Source of the DNA: Macrococcoides animalis
GTDB taxonomy: Bacteria; Bacillota; Bacilli; Staphylococcales; Staphylococcaceae
NCBI RefSeq assembly: GCF_047425875.1
Contig: NZ_CP179727.1
Span: 2,108,001-2,172,000 of the forward strand
Length of the DNA: 64,000 nt
Reading direction: 5' to 3'
Each line of letters starts with the position of its first letter. The stretch's first letter is position 1. The notes beneath the pieces are model-generated. The model was not told the DNA's origin, did not search any database, and worked only from the letters and a program-made list of their open reading frames with translations. The translations under genes and the position numbers were made by a program. Shown piece by piece: positions 17,461-26,262 of this stretch.

Positions 17461-18442
17461 ACTAGTTATCAATGAATTTAATAAATATTTTAACCGTCTT
17501 GGAACATACATTATGCTCGGAATAATAGTTGCATTTATGCTTTTAGGTGTTATTTTAAATATGCAGTTTGGCAGTAAAGAAGATAATAAAGCATATTCTG
17601 ATCAATGGAAAACAGAAGTAAAAGAAGATATTACAAAATATCAGAAACGTTTAGCTGAAATTGCTAAAAAACCTCAAGATAAAAAATCATTTAAAGAAAT
17701 AACAGATGAAATGACTCTAGGGAAACGTTTGGAAGAGTTGCAATTTTATTTAAAGAAAGATGTACAGCCGCCACCCACAAATAACTTTTATCAAAACCTA
17801 TTAGACACGGGTGGATTTGCATCTTTAGTGACGATTATGATGATAATAATCTGTAGTGGATTAATGGCCCGTGAACATCAACAGGGAACAATAAAATTAT
17901 TACTGATACGACCTGCTTCAAGATTGAAAATATTTTTTTCAAAATATATTTTCTTAATGATAGCGTCACTTATATTCTTATTATTTACGTACTTAGTGAG
18001 TGCAATCATAGGTTTATTTACTAGTAAATTGAATCCGACAGCTGAATTAGCTGTTCAAGGTAAAAAAGGAATGAAAATGATAAATGTATTTGAATTACTC
18101 GGTCAACAATTATTTGCGAATCTAATTTTTATTTTGACGTTTGCAATTGTTGCTTATGCATTATCAGTCATCTTCAAAAATACAGCATTAAGTTTAGGTG
18201 TAACTTTTGCATTAATGTTCTTTGGAGATTTAGTAATTATGTTTTTGCAGGGAAAAACGAAGTTACTTGAATATTTATGGCCAGCTAACTGGGACTTATC
18301 TCAATACTTACCAAATAATACAACAGAGTTAGTAGATAAAGATCTATCATTCGTGTTTAGTTTAACGTATAATATCGTAATTCTGGTTATTATTACAGCA
18401 ATTGCGGCATGGATTTTCAAGAAACGTGACGTTGCAAATTAA
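17453..18442 (+). CDS. ABC-2 type transporter permease
   Basis: This 329-residue integral membrane protein has a first helix near residues 16-35, a long extracytoplasmic loop (about 40-118, rich in Lys/Glu) and then five further helices, the last near residues 300-322. It partners with the ATPase just upstream; the TTG start at 17453 overlaps the ATPase end and has AAGGAGGCGG before it. ABC-2 permeases export drugs, peptides or polymers. The large first loop resembles permeases of the bacitracin/lantibiotic self-protection group, but I cannot name a substrate. Confidence 0.82.
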   Translation: MLKLVINEFNKYFNRLGTYIMLGIIVAFMLLGVILNMQFGSKEDNKAYSDQWKTEVKEDITKYQKRLAEIAKKPQDKKSFKEITDEMTLGKRLEELQFYLKKDVQPPPTNNFYQNLLDTGGFASLVTIMMIIICSGLMAREHQQGTIKLLLIRPASRLKIFFSKYIFLMIASLIFLLFTYLVSAIIGLFTSKLNPTAELAVQGKKGMKMINVFELLGQQLFANLIFILTFAIVAYALSVIFKNTALSLGVTFALMFFGDLVIMFLQGKTKLLEYLWPANWDLSQYLPNNTTELVDKDLSFVFSLTYNIVILVIITAIAAWIFKKRDVAN

Positions 18443-18450
18443 AGAGAATG

Positions 18451-18490
18451 AAAACAAGCATTGAGTGTAATTTTGCTCAATGCTTGTTTT
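18451..18490. terminator. Bidirectional terminator between the ABC permease and rarA
   Basis: AAAACAAGCATTGAG (18451-18465) pairs with CTCAATGCTTGTTTT (18476-18490). It serves the convergent permease and rarA transcripts and overlaps the rarA 3' end. Confidence 0.85.
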
Positions 18491-19745
18491 GTTGGTGCTT
18501 TATATTATCATATATTTGTTTGAATTGATTTTCAGCTTTACTCGTTGTTTTAGGAATATAATATTGTTTCTTTTTCATAGTGTCTGGTAAGTACTGCTGA
18601 GGAATAAATCCTGAATCAGCATTGTGTGGATATTGATAATCTACTCCATTCCCTAATTCTTTAGCACCTTGATAATGAGCATCCTTTAAGTGTTTAGGAA
18701 TTGCACCAATTTTACCACTTCTTACGTCAGAAAGTGCCAAGTCGATGGCCATTATTCCTGAATTTGATTTAGGTGATAAACAGAGTTCAATGACAGCTTG
18801 TGCGAGAGGTATACGAGCCTCTGGGAAACCAAGTCGTTCTGCAGATTCAATGGCAGCAAGAGTTCTACTACCAGCAGAAGGACTTGATAGACCAATATCC
18901 TCATAACTAATAACAAGAAGTCTACGTGCAATTGTGGGTAAGTCACCACCTTCGATGAGTCGAGCTAAGTAATGAAGAGCTGCATCTACATCGCTTCCTC
19001 GAATTGACTTTTGGAAGGCACTCATTAAGTCATAATGCATATCTCCATCTTTATCAAATTGAAAGCTTGATTTTTGTAAGCAATCTTTCGCGTCTTTTAA
19101 AGTAATTTTAATAGGATTCTTACTTTCAGATGACAGGATTGCTAGTTCTAAAGCATTTAGGCTAGTTCTAATATCACCTTGTGCGCTTTGGACGAAATGG
19201 TTGATTGCTCCATCTTCAATTTCAATATTTTCATTGCCAAAACCATTTTCTTTATCGTTAATTGCTCGGATTAAAGCTGTTTTAATATCTTCTTCTGTTA
19301 ATGAATGAAGCTCAAAGATTTGTGTTCTTGATCTTATTGCTGGATTAATTGCATGATATGGATTACTCGTAGTTGCACCTATTAAAATAATTTGTCCATT
19401 TTCTAAGTGCGGTAACAGAAAATCTTGTTTGCCTTTATCAAGTCGATGAATCTCGTCGAGCAGTAGAATGACTTGTCCACTCATTTTAGCTTCTTCTGCA
19501 ATGATTTGCATATCTTTTTTCGTATTGGTTACAGCATTCAGTTGTCTGAATTTTACTGCAGTACTACCTGCAATTGCTTTGGCAATACTAGTCTTACCAA
19601 CTCCAGGTGGCCCATAAAGTATCATGGAAGATAGTCTTTTGGCATTGACCATTCTTCTAATGATGCCTCGTTCACCTACGAGATGTTTTTGTCCAATGAC
19701 CTCATCAATTGAGGAAGGACGCATTCTATACGCTAAAGGTTCCAA
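18477..19745 (-). CDS. rarA: Replication-associated recombination protein A (AAA+ ATPase)
   Basis: This protein of about 422 residues (MgsA/RarA) has Walker A (GPPGVGKTS), Walker B (LLLDEIHR), sensor 1 (GATTSNP), and the C-terminal tetramerisation domain with SYEDIGLSSP and YQYPHNADSGF. It acts at stalled replication forks. I chose the TTG at 19745 because AAAGGAG stands 7 nt before it; the in-frame GTG at 19754 overlaps that ribosome site. It is divergent from cymR, as in related genomes. Confidence 0.93.
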   Translation of the reverse strand: MEPLAYRMRPSSIDEVIGQKHLVGERGIIRRMVNAKRLSSMILYGPPGVGKTSIAKAIAGSTAVKFRQLNAVTNTKKDMQIIAEEAKMSGQVILLLDEIHRLDKGKQDFLLPHLENGQIILIGATTSNPYHAINPAIRSRTQIFELHSLTEEDIKTALIRAINDKENGFGNENIEIEDGAINHFVQSAQGDIRTSLNALELAILSSESKNPIKITLKDAKDCLQKSSFQFDKDGDMHYDLMSAFQKSIRGSDVDAALHYLARLIEGGDLPTIARRLLVISYEDIGLSSPSAGSRTLAAIESAERLGFPEARIPLAQAVIELCLSPKSNSGIMAIDLALSDVRSGKIGAIPKHLKDAHYQGAKELGNGVDYQYPHNADSGFIPQQYLPDTMKKKQYYIPKTTSKAENQFKQIYDNIKHQQNKH

Positions 19746-19828
19746 ATTATTCACTCCTTTAGCAAAAGTGTACCTTATTTTTCTACAAAATGTGATAAAA
19801 TTGATTTATTGAAAAGGGGCGTATGAAA

Positions 19829-20248
19829 ATGAAAATTTCAACTAAAGGTAGATATGGGTTAACTTTAATGATTTCGTTAGCGCAGCGCTATCAAACCAAG
19901 CCTGTATCGTTAAAAATTATTGCTGAAGAAAATCAGCTGAGTGATTTATATTTAGAACAACTAGTGGGCCCATTACGTAATGCAGGTCTAATTAAGAGTG
20001 TCCGAGGAGCAAAAGGTGGTTATATGTTAATGAAAGCCCCTAAAGATGTTACTGCTGCTGATATTATTCGATTGTTAGAGGGCCCAATTACTCCTGTAGA
20101 AGGTATTGAGGATGAACCGCCTGCGCAAAAGCAACTATGGATAGATATTCGTGATGCAGTTAAGAAGGTTTTGGACGAGACGACTTTAGAAGATTTAATG
20201 AATTATAAGGAAGAGGATATTATAGAAGGTTATATGTTCTATATTTAG
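19829..20248 (+). CDS. cymR: Rrf2-family regulator CymR
   Basis: This 139-residue Rrf2 regulator begins MKISTKGRYGLTLM and has the winged-helix segment SVRGAKGGYMLMKAP and the CymR-type C-terminus PPAQKQLW. CymR, usually in complex with CysK, represses cysteine and sulfur acquisition genes. ATG 19829 (9 nt after AAAGGGG) gives the normal N-terminus; ATG 19823 is only 3 nt from it. The protein contains no cysteine; the position corresponding to the redox-sensing Cys25 of the S. aureus protein appears to be proline (QTKPVSLK). The gene usually adjoins the desulfurase gene, here displaced by about 3 kb. Confidence 0.92.
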   Translation: MKISTKGRYGLTLMISLAQRYQTKPVSLKIIAEENQLSDLYLEQLVGPLRNAGLIKSVRGAKGGYMLMKAPKDVTAADIIRLLEGPITPVEGIEDEPPAQKQLWIDIRDAVKKVLDETTLEDLMNYKEEDIIEGYMFYI

Positions 20249-20257
20249 GTGATTGTT

Positions 20258-20896
20258 ATGTCAATTTTAAAAAAATTAAAAATTGAAGATAAAGAGATTT
20301 ATGTCGTAAATCAACCAGGGGATTATGATTTATTTATTGATAATCATAAAAGTATTCAAGGAAGCCATGATATCATTTTTGCATTTGTTGAGGATATTGA
20401 TGGTTTTATTAATATAGTTCAAAGTTGTTTAAATGTAAACGGACTTAACAATGCGGGTTATTTATTTGTTGCTTATCCAAAGAAAGGTAATAAGAAATAT
20501 AAAACATTTGTACATCGTGATGAAATATTCCCAGCATTAAAAGTAATGGAAGACGGCTATATTGAGGGTACAGATTATAAATTTAACCGAATGGTAGCGA
20601 TGGATGAAGTATTCACTGTTGTAGGAATCAAGCATTTACCTAACCGTGTAGTTTCTAAAGCGGCCAGTCAATGTGTAGCTGATTATGAAGATCAAATACA
20701 AGATATATTGCCCTTATTAAATGAAGATGTCGTTCAATTTTTTGAAAGTTTGACGCCTGGTTATAAAAGAGATTGGGCGCGTTATGTATTCAGTGCAAAG
20801 CAAGAAAAGACAAAATTAAAACGTATCGATGAAATGAATGCAATTTTAGCTGAAGGTTATAAGTCAAAAGAATTATTTAGACAAAAGAAAAAATAG
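20258..20896 (+). CDS. YdeI/OmpD-associated family protein
   Basis: This 212-residue protein has the C-terminal element of the YdeI/OmpD-associated family (FFESLTPGYKRDWARYVFSA, then KTKLKRIDE), where the pattern L-x-P-x-x-x-R-x-(Y/W) is conserved. The N-terminal half resembles a DUF1801/YdhG-like or unrelated fold and I cannot assign it. Family members are linked to peptide or bacteriocin tolerance in a few species. ATG 20258 follows AGGTGATT. It sits 9 bp after cymR and could be co-transcribed with it. Confidence 0.6.
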   Translation: MSILKKLKIEDKEIYVVNQPGDYDLFIDNHKSIQGSHDIIFAFVEDIDGFINIVQSCLNVNGLNNAGYLFVAYPKKGNKKYKTFVHRDEIFPALKVMEDGYIEGTDYKFNRMVAMDEVFTVVGIKHLPNRVVSKAASQCVADYEDQIQDILPLLNEDVVQFFESLTPGYKRDWARYVFSAKQEKTKLKRIDEMNAILAEGYKSKELFRQKKK

Positions 20897-20922
20897 TTAT
20901 CGCATATGCGATAACTATTTTT
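20891..20922. terminator. Bidirectional terminator between the YdeI-like and LLM genes
   Basis: AAATAGTTATCGCAT pairs with ATGCGATAACTATTT, palindromic over 20891-20920 with a T run following. It serves two convergent genes. Confidence 0.85.
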
Positions 20923-21916
20923 CATCTGTGATTTCTTTTAACCATTTGAAACTTTGATGAAGTTTATCGAGGTCGTATATATAACTTACAACAATGAATT
21001 CATCAACATTAAATTCATCTTGGAAGGCTTGAAGTTCTTTTTTAACCGTTTCTTTTGAACCGACAAAACCAGTTCTTGTACGAGACATTGCCATTTGTTT
21101 TTCTTGTGGTGTCCAAAGTGCATCCATATCTTCAACAGGAGGTTGAAGCGGAAGACGAGAGTTACGTACAACACTTAAGAAGAATTGATGTGTTGAAGTT
21201 GCTAAATACTTAGCTTCTTCGTCTGTTTCACCAATGATAATATTTGTTCCAACCATAACATAAGGTTTATCTAGGTATTCTGACTTTTGGAATAAGTTAC
21301 GATAAATTGCGATTGCTTCTTTCATTTGCTCTGGTGCAAAGTGACCAGCGAATGCATAAGGTAAACCAAGACGAGCTGCTAAATGAGCTGAATCAGTTGA
21401 TGAACCTAATACATAAATAGGTACATTTGTATCAGCACCAGGATAAGCTTTAACAAATCCTTGTTTTTCTTCAGGGCCAAAATACTTTAATAGCTCTTGA
21501 ATTTCTTCAGGGAAAGTATATACACTATCATGACGATCACGACGTAAGGCACTTGCGGTCATCATATCTGTACCAGGCGCGCGACCTAAACCTAAATTTA
21601 AACGGTTAGGATAAATTGTTGCGAGCGTACCAATTTGTTCAGCAACAACAAGCGGTGCATGGTTCGGTAACATAATACCACCAGAACCAACTTGAATTGA
21701 GTTTGTATGCTGTAGAACATGGGACATTAGAATTGTAGTTGCCGAACTGACAAGACTTGGGGTATTATGATGTTCAGCAATCCAATAACGATTGTAGCCT
21801 AATTCTTCTGCAAGTTGCGCAAGTGAAACTAATTGATTGATTGCATCTTTATTTGTATCTCCTTTTCTTACAGGTGCTAGGTTCAGAATTGATATCGGAA
21901 CATTAATATTAGACAT
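20915..21916 (-). CDS. Luciferase-like flavin monooxygenase (LLM class)
   Basis: This 333-residue protein has the bacterial-luciferase TIM-barrel pattern: the N-terminus INVPISILNLAPV, RYWIAEHHNTPSLVSSA, VGSGGIMLPNHAPLVVAEQ, LGLGRAPGTD and VLGSSTDSAHLAARLGLPYAFAGHF. These are FMN- or F420-type oxidoreductases of unknown substrate; the group is common in Firmicutes as YceB/MsnO8-like proteins. ATG at 21916 has AAAGGAG upstream on the minus strand. It is convergent to the YdeI-like gene. Probably an accessory gene. Confidence 0.88.
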   Translation of the reverse strand: MSNINVPISILNLAPVRKGDTNKDAINQLVSLAQLAEELGYNRYWIAEHHNTPSLVSSATTILMSHVLQHTNSIQVGSGGIMLPNHAPLVVAEQIGTLATIYPNRLNLGLGRAPGTDMMTASALRRDRHDSVYTFPEEIQELLKYFGPEEKQGFVKAYPGADTNVPIYVLGSSTDSAHLAARLGLPYAFAGHFAPEQMKEAIAIYRNLFQKSEYLDKPYVMVGTNIIIGETDEEAKYLATSTHQFFLSVVRNSRLPLQPPVEDMDALWTPQEKQMAMSRTRTGFVGSKETVKKELQAFQDEFNVDEFIVVSYIYDLDKLHQSFKWLKEITDEK

Positions 21917-22000
21917 TGATAAATCTCCTTTTATTTTAGTACCGATAGTTTAGCACTTAGGTCGGGAATAATGGTAGTTTTTTGCTTGTGTGTGGATAGG

Positions 22001-22220
22001 ATGGCGATTAGATTTGTTAGTACTAGCGGAATCACTTTACGGTAGGTTAATATACCGCTTATTCTGACAAGTACTGGCGGAATTGAAAATACAAAAATAA
22101 AGATACCGCTAATATGTGCTAGTTTTAGCGGTATCTATAACTCCAATATAATAGTACCGCTAAATCTAATGAGTACTAGCGGAATAGCCAATCATCAATA
22201 ATAGTTACCGCTATTTCTCG
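22001..22220. repeat. 51-bp-periodic array of degenerate palindromes
   Basis: Five units start at 22001, 22052, 22103, 22154 and 22205, exactly 51 bp apart. In the best units, TACCGCT at the left and AGCGG(A/T)AT at the right enclose a variable core often containing AGTACT; each palindrome is about 32 bp and is followed by about 19 bp of unrelated AT-rich sequence. Unit 1 is degenerate at its left arm and unit 5 is only a left half, running into the 3' end of the NERD gene. The stretch between 21917 and 22210 holds no gene. The repeats are too divergent for a CRISPR. Function unknown. Confidence 0.75.
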
Positions 22221-23101
22221 AAGAATAGACTATCAATAAGAAAATAATGTCGTTTCTTTATATATTTAATTGTACTTGAATATATCCATTTCTTTAAATA
22301 ATCATTTAAAGTTCGAACTGAAATAGACATATTAATAAAACGGTGGAAATCATAAATATCAACATTATTCTCTCCCTTAACCAAGCAATAGAACTGCAGG
22401 TTCTTAAATACGACTTCCTCTAAATAGTGACTTTCTCCACAACTACGACAGTGATATTTCTTTTTCGTGCGTTCTCCGAGTAGGCTAAAGCAATTAGGAC
22501 AATTTAAACCAGTCAGCATTTCATCGATTTTCTCTGGATAGTGTTTTAAGAACGGGTTATATTTAGATCTTAATTCATATAGTTCATCTGTCGAATGCAT
22601 TGATATGCGGTGTCTGAGTAAATTTCTTAAAAATAAGTCTAGTCTGTTATATTGAATAATCGGTAATGATTTATCGAGTCCGTATATATAAGTATTTTCA
22701 TTACACCAAACCATATAGCCTGTTATTTTTAAGTTAATGTCATTTTGATAAAGCAATTTTTTCATATGTTGTGTCACTGTCGTATTTAAACTTTTCAGAG
22801 GATCTCTAATTTGCAAATCTTCACAATACCAATCGCCACCTTTAATAAAGACATCACTACTATAATATTTTGCGTCTAATACGATAAGATGATTGCCATT
22901 AATAATCAAATGATCGATTTGAAAATAACTGCTATCTACTTCAAAAAAGATATCGTGTATTGCGTCAATACAATCAAATCCTTCAATCATTTCCCGTACC
23001 ATTTTTTCTCCAAGTGCACCTAATCTTAATTTTTCTAGTTTTTTAATTTGATTAAAGTAAGCATCTCTACTATTCAATATTTCTAAAATGATATTTTGCA
23101 C
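22211..23101 (-). CDS. NERD-domain (nuclease-related) protein with zinc ribbon
   Basis: The 296-residue product has a NERD domain at about residues 25-140: GEKMV, IDHLIINGNHLIVLDAK with a D-x-K core, and WYCEDLQIRDP, typical of NERD proteins (a PD-(D/E)XK-like fold). A four-cysteine ribbon follows (CPNC...CRSC, about residues 200-222). The C-terminus is unassigned. GTG 23101 has AGGAGG 7 nt upstream on the minus strand. The function of NERD proteins is unproven; DNA processing is inferred from the fold. Its stop codon abuts the palindrome array and its neighbours differ from the usual cymR-desulfurase adjacency, so it looks accessory. Confidence 0.78.
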   Translation of the reverse strand: MQNIILEILNSRDAYFNQIKKLEKLRLGALGEKMVREMIEGFDCIDAIHDIFFEVDSSYFQIDHLIINGNHLIVLDAKYYSSDVFIKGGDWYCEDLQIRDPLKSLNTTVTQHMKKLLYQNDINLKITGYMVWCNENTYIYGLDKSLPIIQYNRLDLFLRNLLRHRISMHSTDELYELRSKYNPFLKHYPEKIDEMLTGLNCPNCFSLLGERTKKKYHCRSCGESHYLEEVVFKNLQFYCLVKGENNVDIYDFHRFINMSISVRTLNDYLKKWIYSSTIKYIKKRHYFLIDSLFFEK

Positions 23102-23257
23102 ATAATCTCCTCCTACATATATATAGTTGAAAATCGCCGAAATATTTTTCGAAATGTGAATCTTTACAATTTTTACATTTGAGCAAATTTGATAGTTTTT
23201 TTTCTTAAAGGGTGTTAAGATAAGTTATTGAAAAAATCGAAAGGATGTTCTCAAACT

Positions 23258-24397
23258 ATGAAGGTATATGCAGATTATGCAGCAACAACAAATGTCGCAC
23301 CAGACGTGGTCGCAGAAATTACGAAGGTACTGAGGGATCATTTTGGTAATGCTTCTTCAATTCATAATGTTGGACGTGATGGGCGTAGAATTTTAGATCA
23401 AGCGCGTTCAATCATTGCTAAAACATTAAATGCGACACCACGAGAGATTATTTTTACGAGTGGAGCGACTGAATCGAATAATTTAGCGATAAAAGGTGTT
23501 GCATACCAGAATCAGCATATGGGTAAGCACTTGATTACCACTTCTATAGAGCATCATTCGGTATTGCATGTTTTCGAGCAGCTTGAAAAAGAAGGTTTTG
23601 ACGTTACTTACTTGCCTGTTGACGCAAAAGGTTTTATCTCAATCGATACATTGAAACAAGCATTACGAGATGATACCATTCTAGTTTCTATTATGTTTGG
23701 GAATAATGAAGTCGGCACGGTACAGCCAATTGATGAGATTGCTGAATTACTTAAGGACCATCAAGCATTATTCCATACAGATGGTGTTCAAACGATTGGT
23801 CATATGCCAATTGATATAAAAGCACTAAACGTGGATTTATTTACGGTAACAGCGCATAAGTTTTATGGCCCCAAAGGTGTAGGTTTATTATATGTTAAAG
23901 ATAAGACACCAATTCAGTTTCAACAACTTGGAGGCGCACAAGAGACGAAACGTCGTGCGGGTACAGAAAACATTGCATATATTGCTGGGATGGCAAAAGC
24001 ACTTGAACTTGTAACTGAAAATATTGAAGCATCAAATGTGCATCTTGCCAATTTAAAACAAACGTTTATCAACGCATTACAGTCAAATGAGGTTCCTTTT
24101 GAGATGAACGGGGATATGAATATAACATTGCCACATATTACAAACCTTTACTTTCCGTTTAGTGATGTAGAGAAGATGCTTACAATATTAGATATGAATG
24201 GTGTTTACGTATCGAGTGGTTCAGCATGTACTGCTGGAAGTATAGAACCGAGTCATGTCTTAACAGCAATGTTTGGAGAACATCCAAGAACGAAACAATC
24301 GATACGTTTTAGTTTCTCTCATCAGAATACTGAAGAAGAGGTAGTGTATATCGCAGAACAAATCAAAAAAATTTATGAAATGAATAGAAAAGAGTAG
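23258..24397 (+). CDS. iscS: Cysteine desulfurase (IscS/YrvO type)
   Basis: This 379-residue PLP enzyme begins KVYADYAATT and has ATESNNLAIKG, the PLP lysine in TAHKFYGPKG and the active-site cysteine in SSGSACTAG. It releases sulfur from cysteine as a persulfide. The mnmA gene follows after 5 bp, so it most likely supplies sulfur for tRNA 2-thiouridine, like YrvO of Bacillus. ATG 23258 was chosen over an upstream in-frame TTG (23228) because the protein then matches the family's N-terminus; AAAGGA lies 12 nt before it, a rather long spacing. Confidence 0.93.
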   Translation: MKVYADYAATTNVAPDVVAEITKVLRDHFGNASSIHNVGRDGRRILDQARSIIAKTLNATPREIIFTSGATESNNLAIKGVAYQNQHMGKHLITTSIEHHSVLHVFEQLEKEGFDVTYLPVDAKGFISIDTLKQALRDDTILVSIMFGNNEVGTVQPIDEIAELLKDHQALFHTDGVQTIGHMPIDIKALNVDLFTVTAHKFYGPKGVGLLYVKDKTPIQFQQLGGAQETKRRAGTENIAYIAGMAKALELVTENIEASNVHLANLKQTFINALQSNEVPFEMNGDMNITLPHITNLYFPFSDVEKMLTILDMNGVYVSSGSACTAGSIEPSHVLTAMFGEHPRTKQSIRFSFSHQNTEEEVVYIAEQIKKIYEMNRKE

Positions 24398-24402
24398 ATG
24401 AA

Positions 24403-25521
24403 ATGACAAATGAAAATACAAAAGTAGTTGTAGGGATGAGCGGTGGCGTTGATAGCTCAGTCACAGCTTTACTGTTAAAAGAACAAGGATACGATGTGAT
24501 CGGTATATTTATGAAAAACTGGGATGACACTGATGAATTTGGTGTATGTACAGCGACTGAAGATTACGAAGATGTCATTCGTGTATGTAATCAAATCGGT
24601 ATTCCATATTATGCTGTAAACTTCGAAAAAGAATATTGGGATAAAGTATTCACTTACTTTTTAGATGAATACAAAAAAGGTAGAACTCCTAACCCAGACG
24701 TTATGTGTAATAAAGAAATTAAATTTAAAGCTTTCTTAGATCATGCTATGGCTTTAGGGGCAGATTATGTTGCAACAGGTCATTATGCGCAAATGCGTCG
24801 TAATGATGATGGTACGGTTGAAATGTTACGTGGTGTTGATAACAACAAAGATCAAACGTATTTCTTAAACCAATTATCACAAGAACAATTACAACATGTC
24901 ATGTTCCCACTCGGTCACTTACAAAAACCAGAAGTACGTGAAATCGCTATTAAACATGACTTAGCAACAGCGAAGAAGAAAGATTCAACTGGCATTTGCT
25001 TCATCGGTGAACGTAACTTTAAAGAATTCTTAAGTGGTTATTTACCTGCACAAAACGGTAAAATGATGACATTAGATGGCGTAGAGATGGGTGAACATTC
25101 TGGATTAATGTACTATACGATTGGTCAACGTCACGGATTAGGTATAGGTGGCGATGGAGATCCATGGTTTGTGGTCGGTAAGAACTTAAAAGAAAATGTT
25201 TTATATGTAGAACAAGGTTTTGATCATGATGCATTGTATAGTGATTACTTAATCGCTTCTGACGTATCATTTATTAATCCTGTTGATTTATCAAATGGCT
25301 TTGAATGTACTGCAAAATTCAGATACCGTCAAAAAGATACGAAAGTAACGATTGAACATATCGATGATAATACAGTGAAAGTCATTTTTGCTGAGCCTGT
25401 TAGAGCAATTACACCAGGTCAAGCCGTTGTATTCTATCAAGATGAAGTATGTCTTGGCGGTGCTACAATTGATGATGTATTCAAAAATTCTGGTCAATTA
25501 GAATACGTTGTATCACAATAA
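24403..25521 (+). CDS. mnmA: tRNA-specific 2-thiouridylase MnmA
   Basis: This 372-residue PP-loop enzyme has GMSGGVDSSVTALLL near residue 12, CNKEIKF with the first catalytic cysteine, ATGHYAQ, and STGICFIGERNFKEFL with the second. It thiolates U34 of tRNA-Lys, Glu and Gln using sulfur from the preceding desulfurase. The order desulfurase-mnmA-TPR-recD2-alaS is the same in Bacillus. A terminator follows. Confidence 0.97.
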   Translation: MTNENTKVVVGMSGGVDSSVTALLLKEQGYDVIGIFMKNWDDTDEFGVCTATEDYEDVIRVCNQIGIPYYAVNFEKEYWDKVFTYFLDEYKKGRTPNPDVMCNKEIKFKAFLDHAMALGADYVATGHYAQMRRNDDGTVEMLRGVDNNKDQTYFLNQLSQEQLQHVMFPLGHLQKPEVREIAIKHDLATAKKKDSTGICFIGERNFKEFLSGYLPAQNGKMMTLDGVEMGEHSGLMYYTIGQRHGLGIGGDGDPWFVVGKNLKENVLYVEQGFDHDALYSDYLIASDVSFINPVDLSNGFECTAKFRYRQKDTKVTIEHIDDNTVKVIFAEPVRAITPGQAVVFYQDEVCLGGATIDDVFKNSGQLEYVVSQ

Positions 25522-25527
25522 TTTTTA

Positions 25528-25556
25528 AAGAAGGCAGCGATGTCTTCTTTTTTATT
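25528..25556 (+). terminator. Intrinsic terminator after mnmA
   Basis: AAGAAGGCA (25528-25536), tetraloop GCGA, then TGTCTTCTT (25541-25549) and a T run. The GNRA-type loop is visible. Confidence 0.75.
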
Positions 25557-25596
25557 TTTTGATATAATATAACAATGACTAAGACTGAGGAGAACG

Positions 25597-26259
25597 ATGA
25601 TGGACGATAATCAATTAATGCAACTCATAGAAAATAAACAATACGAAGAAGCACTAAAAATCTTAGTACAAGCGATTGATACTGAACCTGAGGAAGTAAC
25701 CCACTATATCAATGTCGGTACGATTCTTCTCGATTCAAATCAACCGATAGAGGCTGAACGTTTCTTTCAAAAGGCAATTACAGTAGACCCAACACATGGC
25801 GGGGCATATTATGGACTCGCAAATATTTATTACAATGAGGATCGCTTTGATGAAGCGGTGAAATTGTATCATAAAGCGATTGAAAATGGACTAGAAGATG
25901 GTGATACGTATTATATGCTAGGTATGTCGTTTGTGAATTTAAGTGATTTTGCTTCAGCATTACCTTTTTTAATGCGTGCGAATGAACTGAAACCTGATGA
26001 CACGGAAATCACTTTCCAGTACGGGTTAGTGATGTGCCAAATGAATATGTTTGAAGAAGCATCAAAGACATTACAACGTGTATTAAGTGATGATCCAGAT
26101 CATACAGATGCACTATACAATAAAGCATTAGCAGATTATATGATGAACGAAAATATCGATGAAGCAATTGCAGCATTTGAACGTGTTGTTGAGATTCAAC
26201 CGGATCATTTACTTGCAGGACATGCGATTACAACTTTTAAAGCGATGAAGGAGGAATAA
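25597..26259 (+). CDS. TPR-repeat protein (YrrB-like)
   Basis: This 220-residue protein is made of about six tetratricopeptide repeats, seen as repeated A-x-x-x-F/Y-x-x-A-x-x-x-x-P units such as EAERFFQKAITVDP, EAVKLYHKAIENG and EAIAAFERVVEIQPDH. There is no signal peptide or membrane segment. It is the orthologue by position of Bacillus yrrB. It is a protein-interaction scaffold of unknown partner. GAGGAG precedes the start, and the recD2 start lies 3 bp after its stop, so the two are co-translated. Confidence 0.85.
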   Translation: MMDDNQLMQLIENKQYEEALKILVQAIDTEPEEVTHYINVGTILLDSNQPIEAERFFQKAITVDPTHGGAYYGLANIYYNEDRFDEAVKLYHKAIENGLEDGDTYYMLGMSFVNLSDFASALPFLMRANELKPDDTEITFQYGLVMCQMNMFEEASKTLQRVLSDDPDHTDALYNKALADYMMNENIDEAIAAFERVVEIQPDHLLAGHAITTFKAMKEE

Positions 26260-26262
26260 AAC

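Noticed and set aside
22001..22220. A CRISPR array
   Set aside because: The repeats are far too divergent, there are only five, and no cas genes are nearby; the palindromes also carry their variation inside the repeat.
23189..23221. A promoter for the cysteine desulfurase (TTGATA...TAAGAT)
   Set aside because: The spacer is 21 bp, too long for a normal vegetative promoter.
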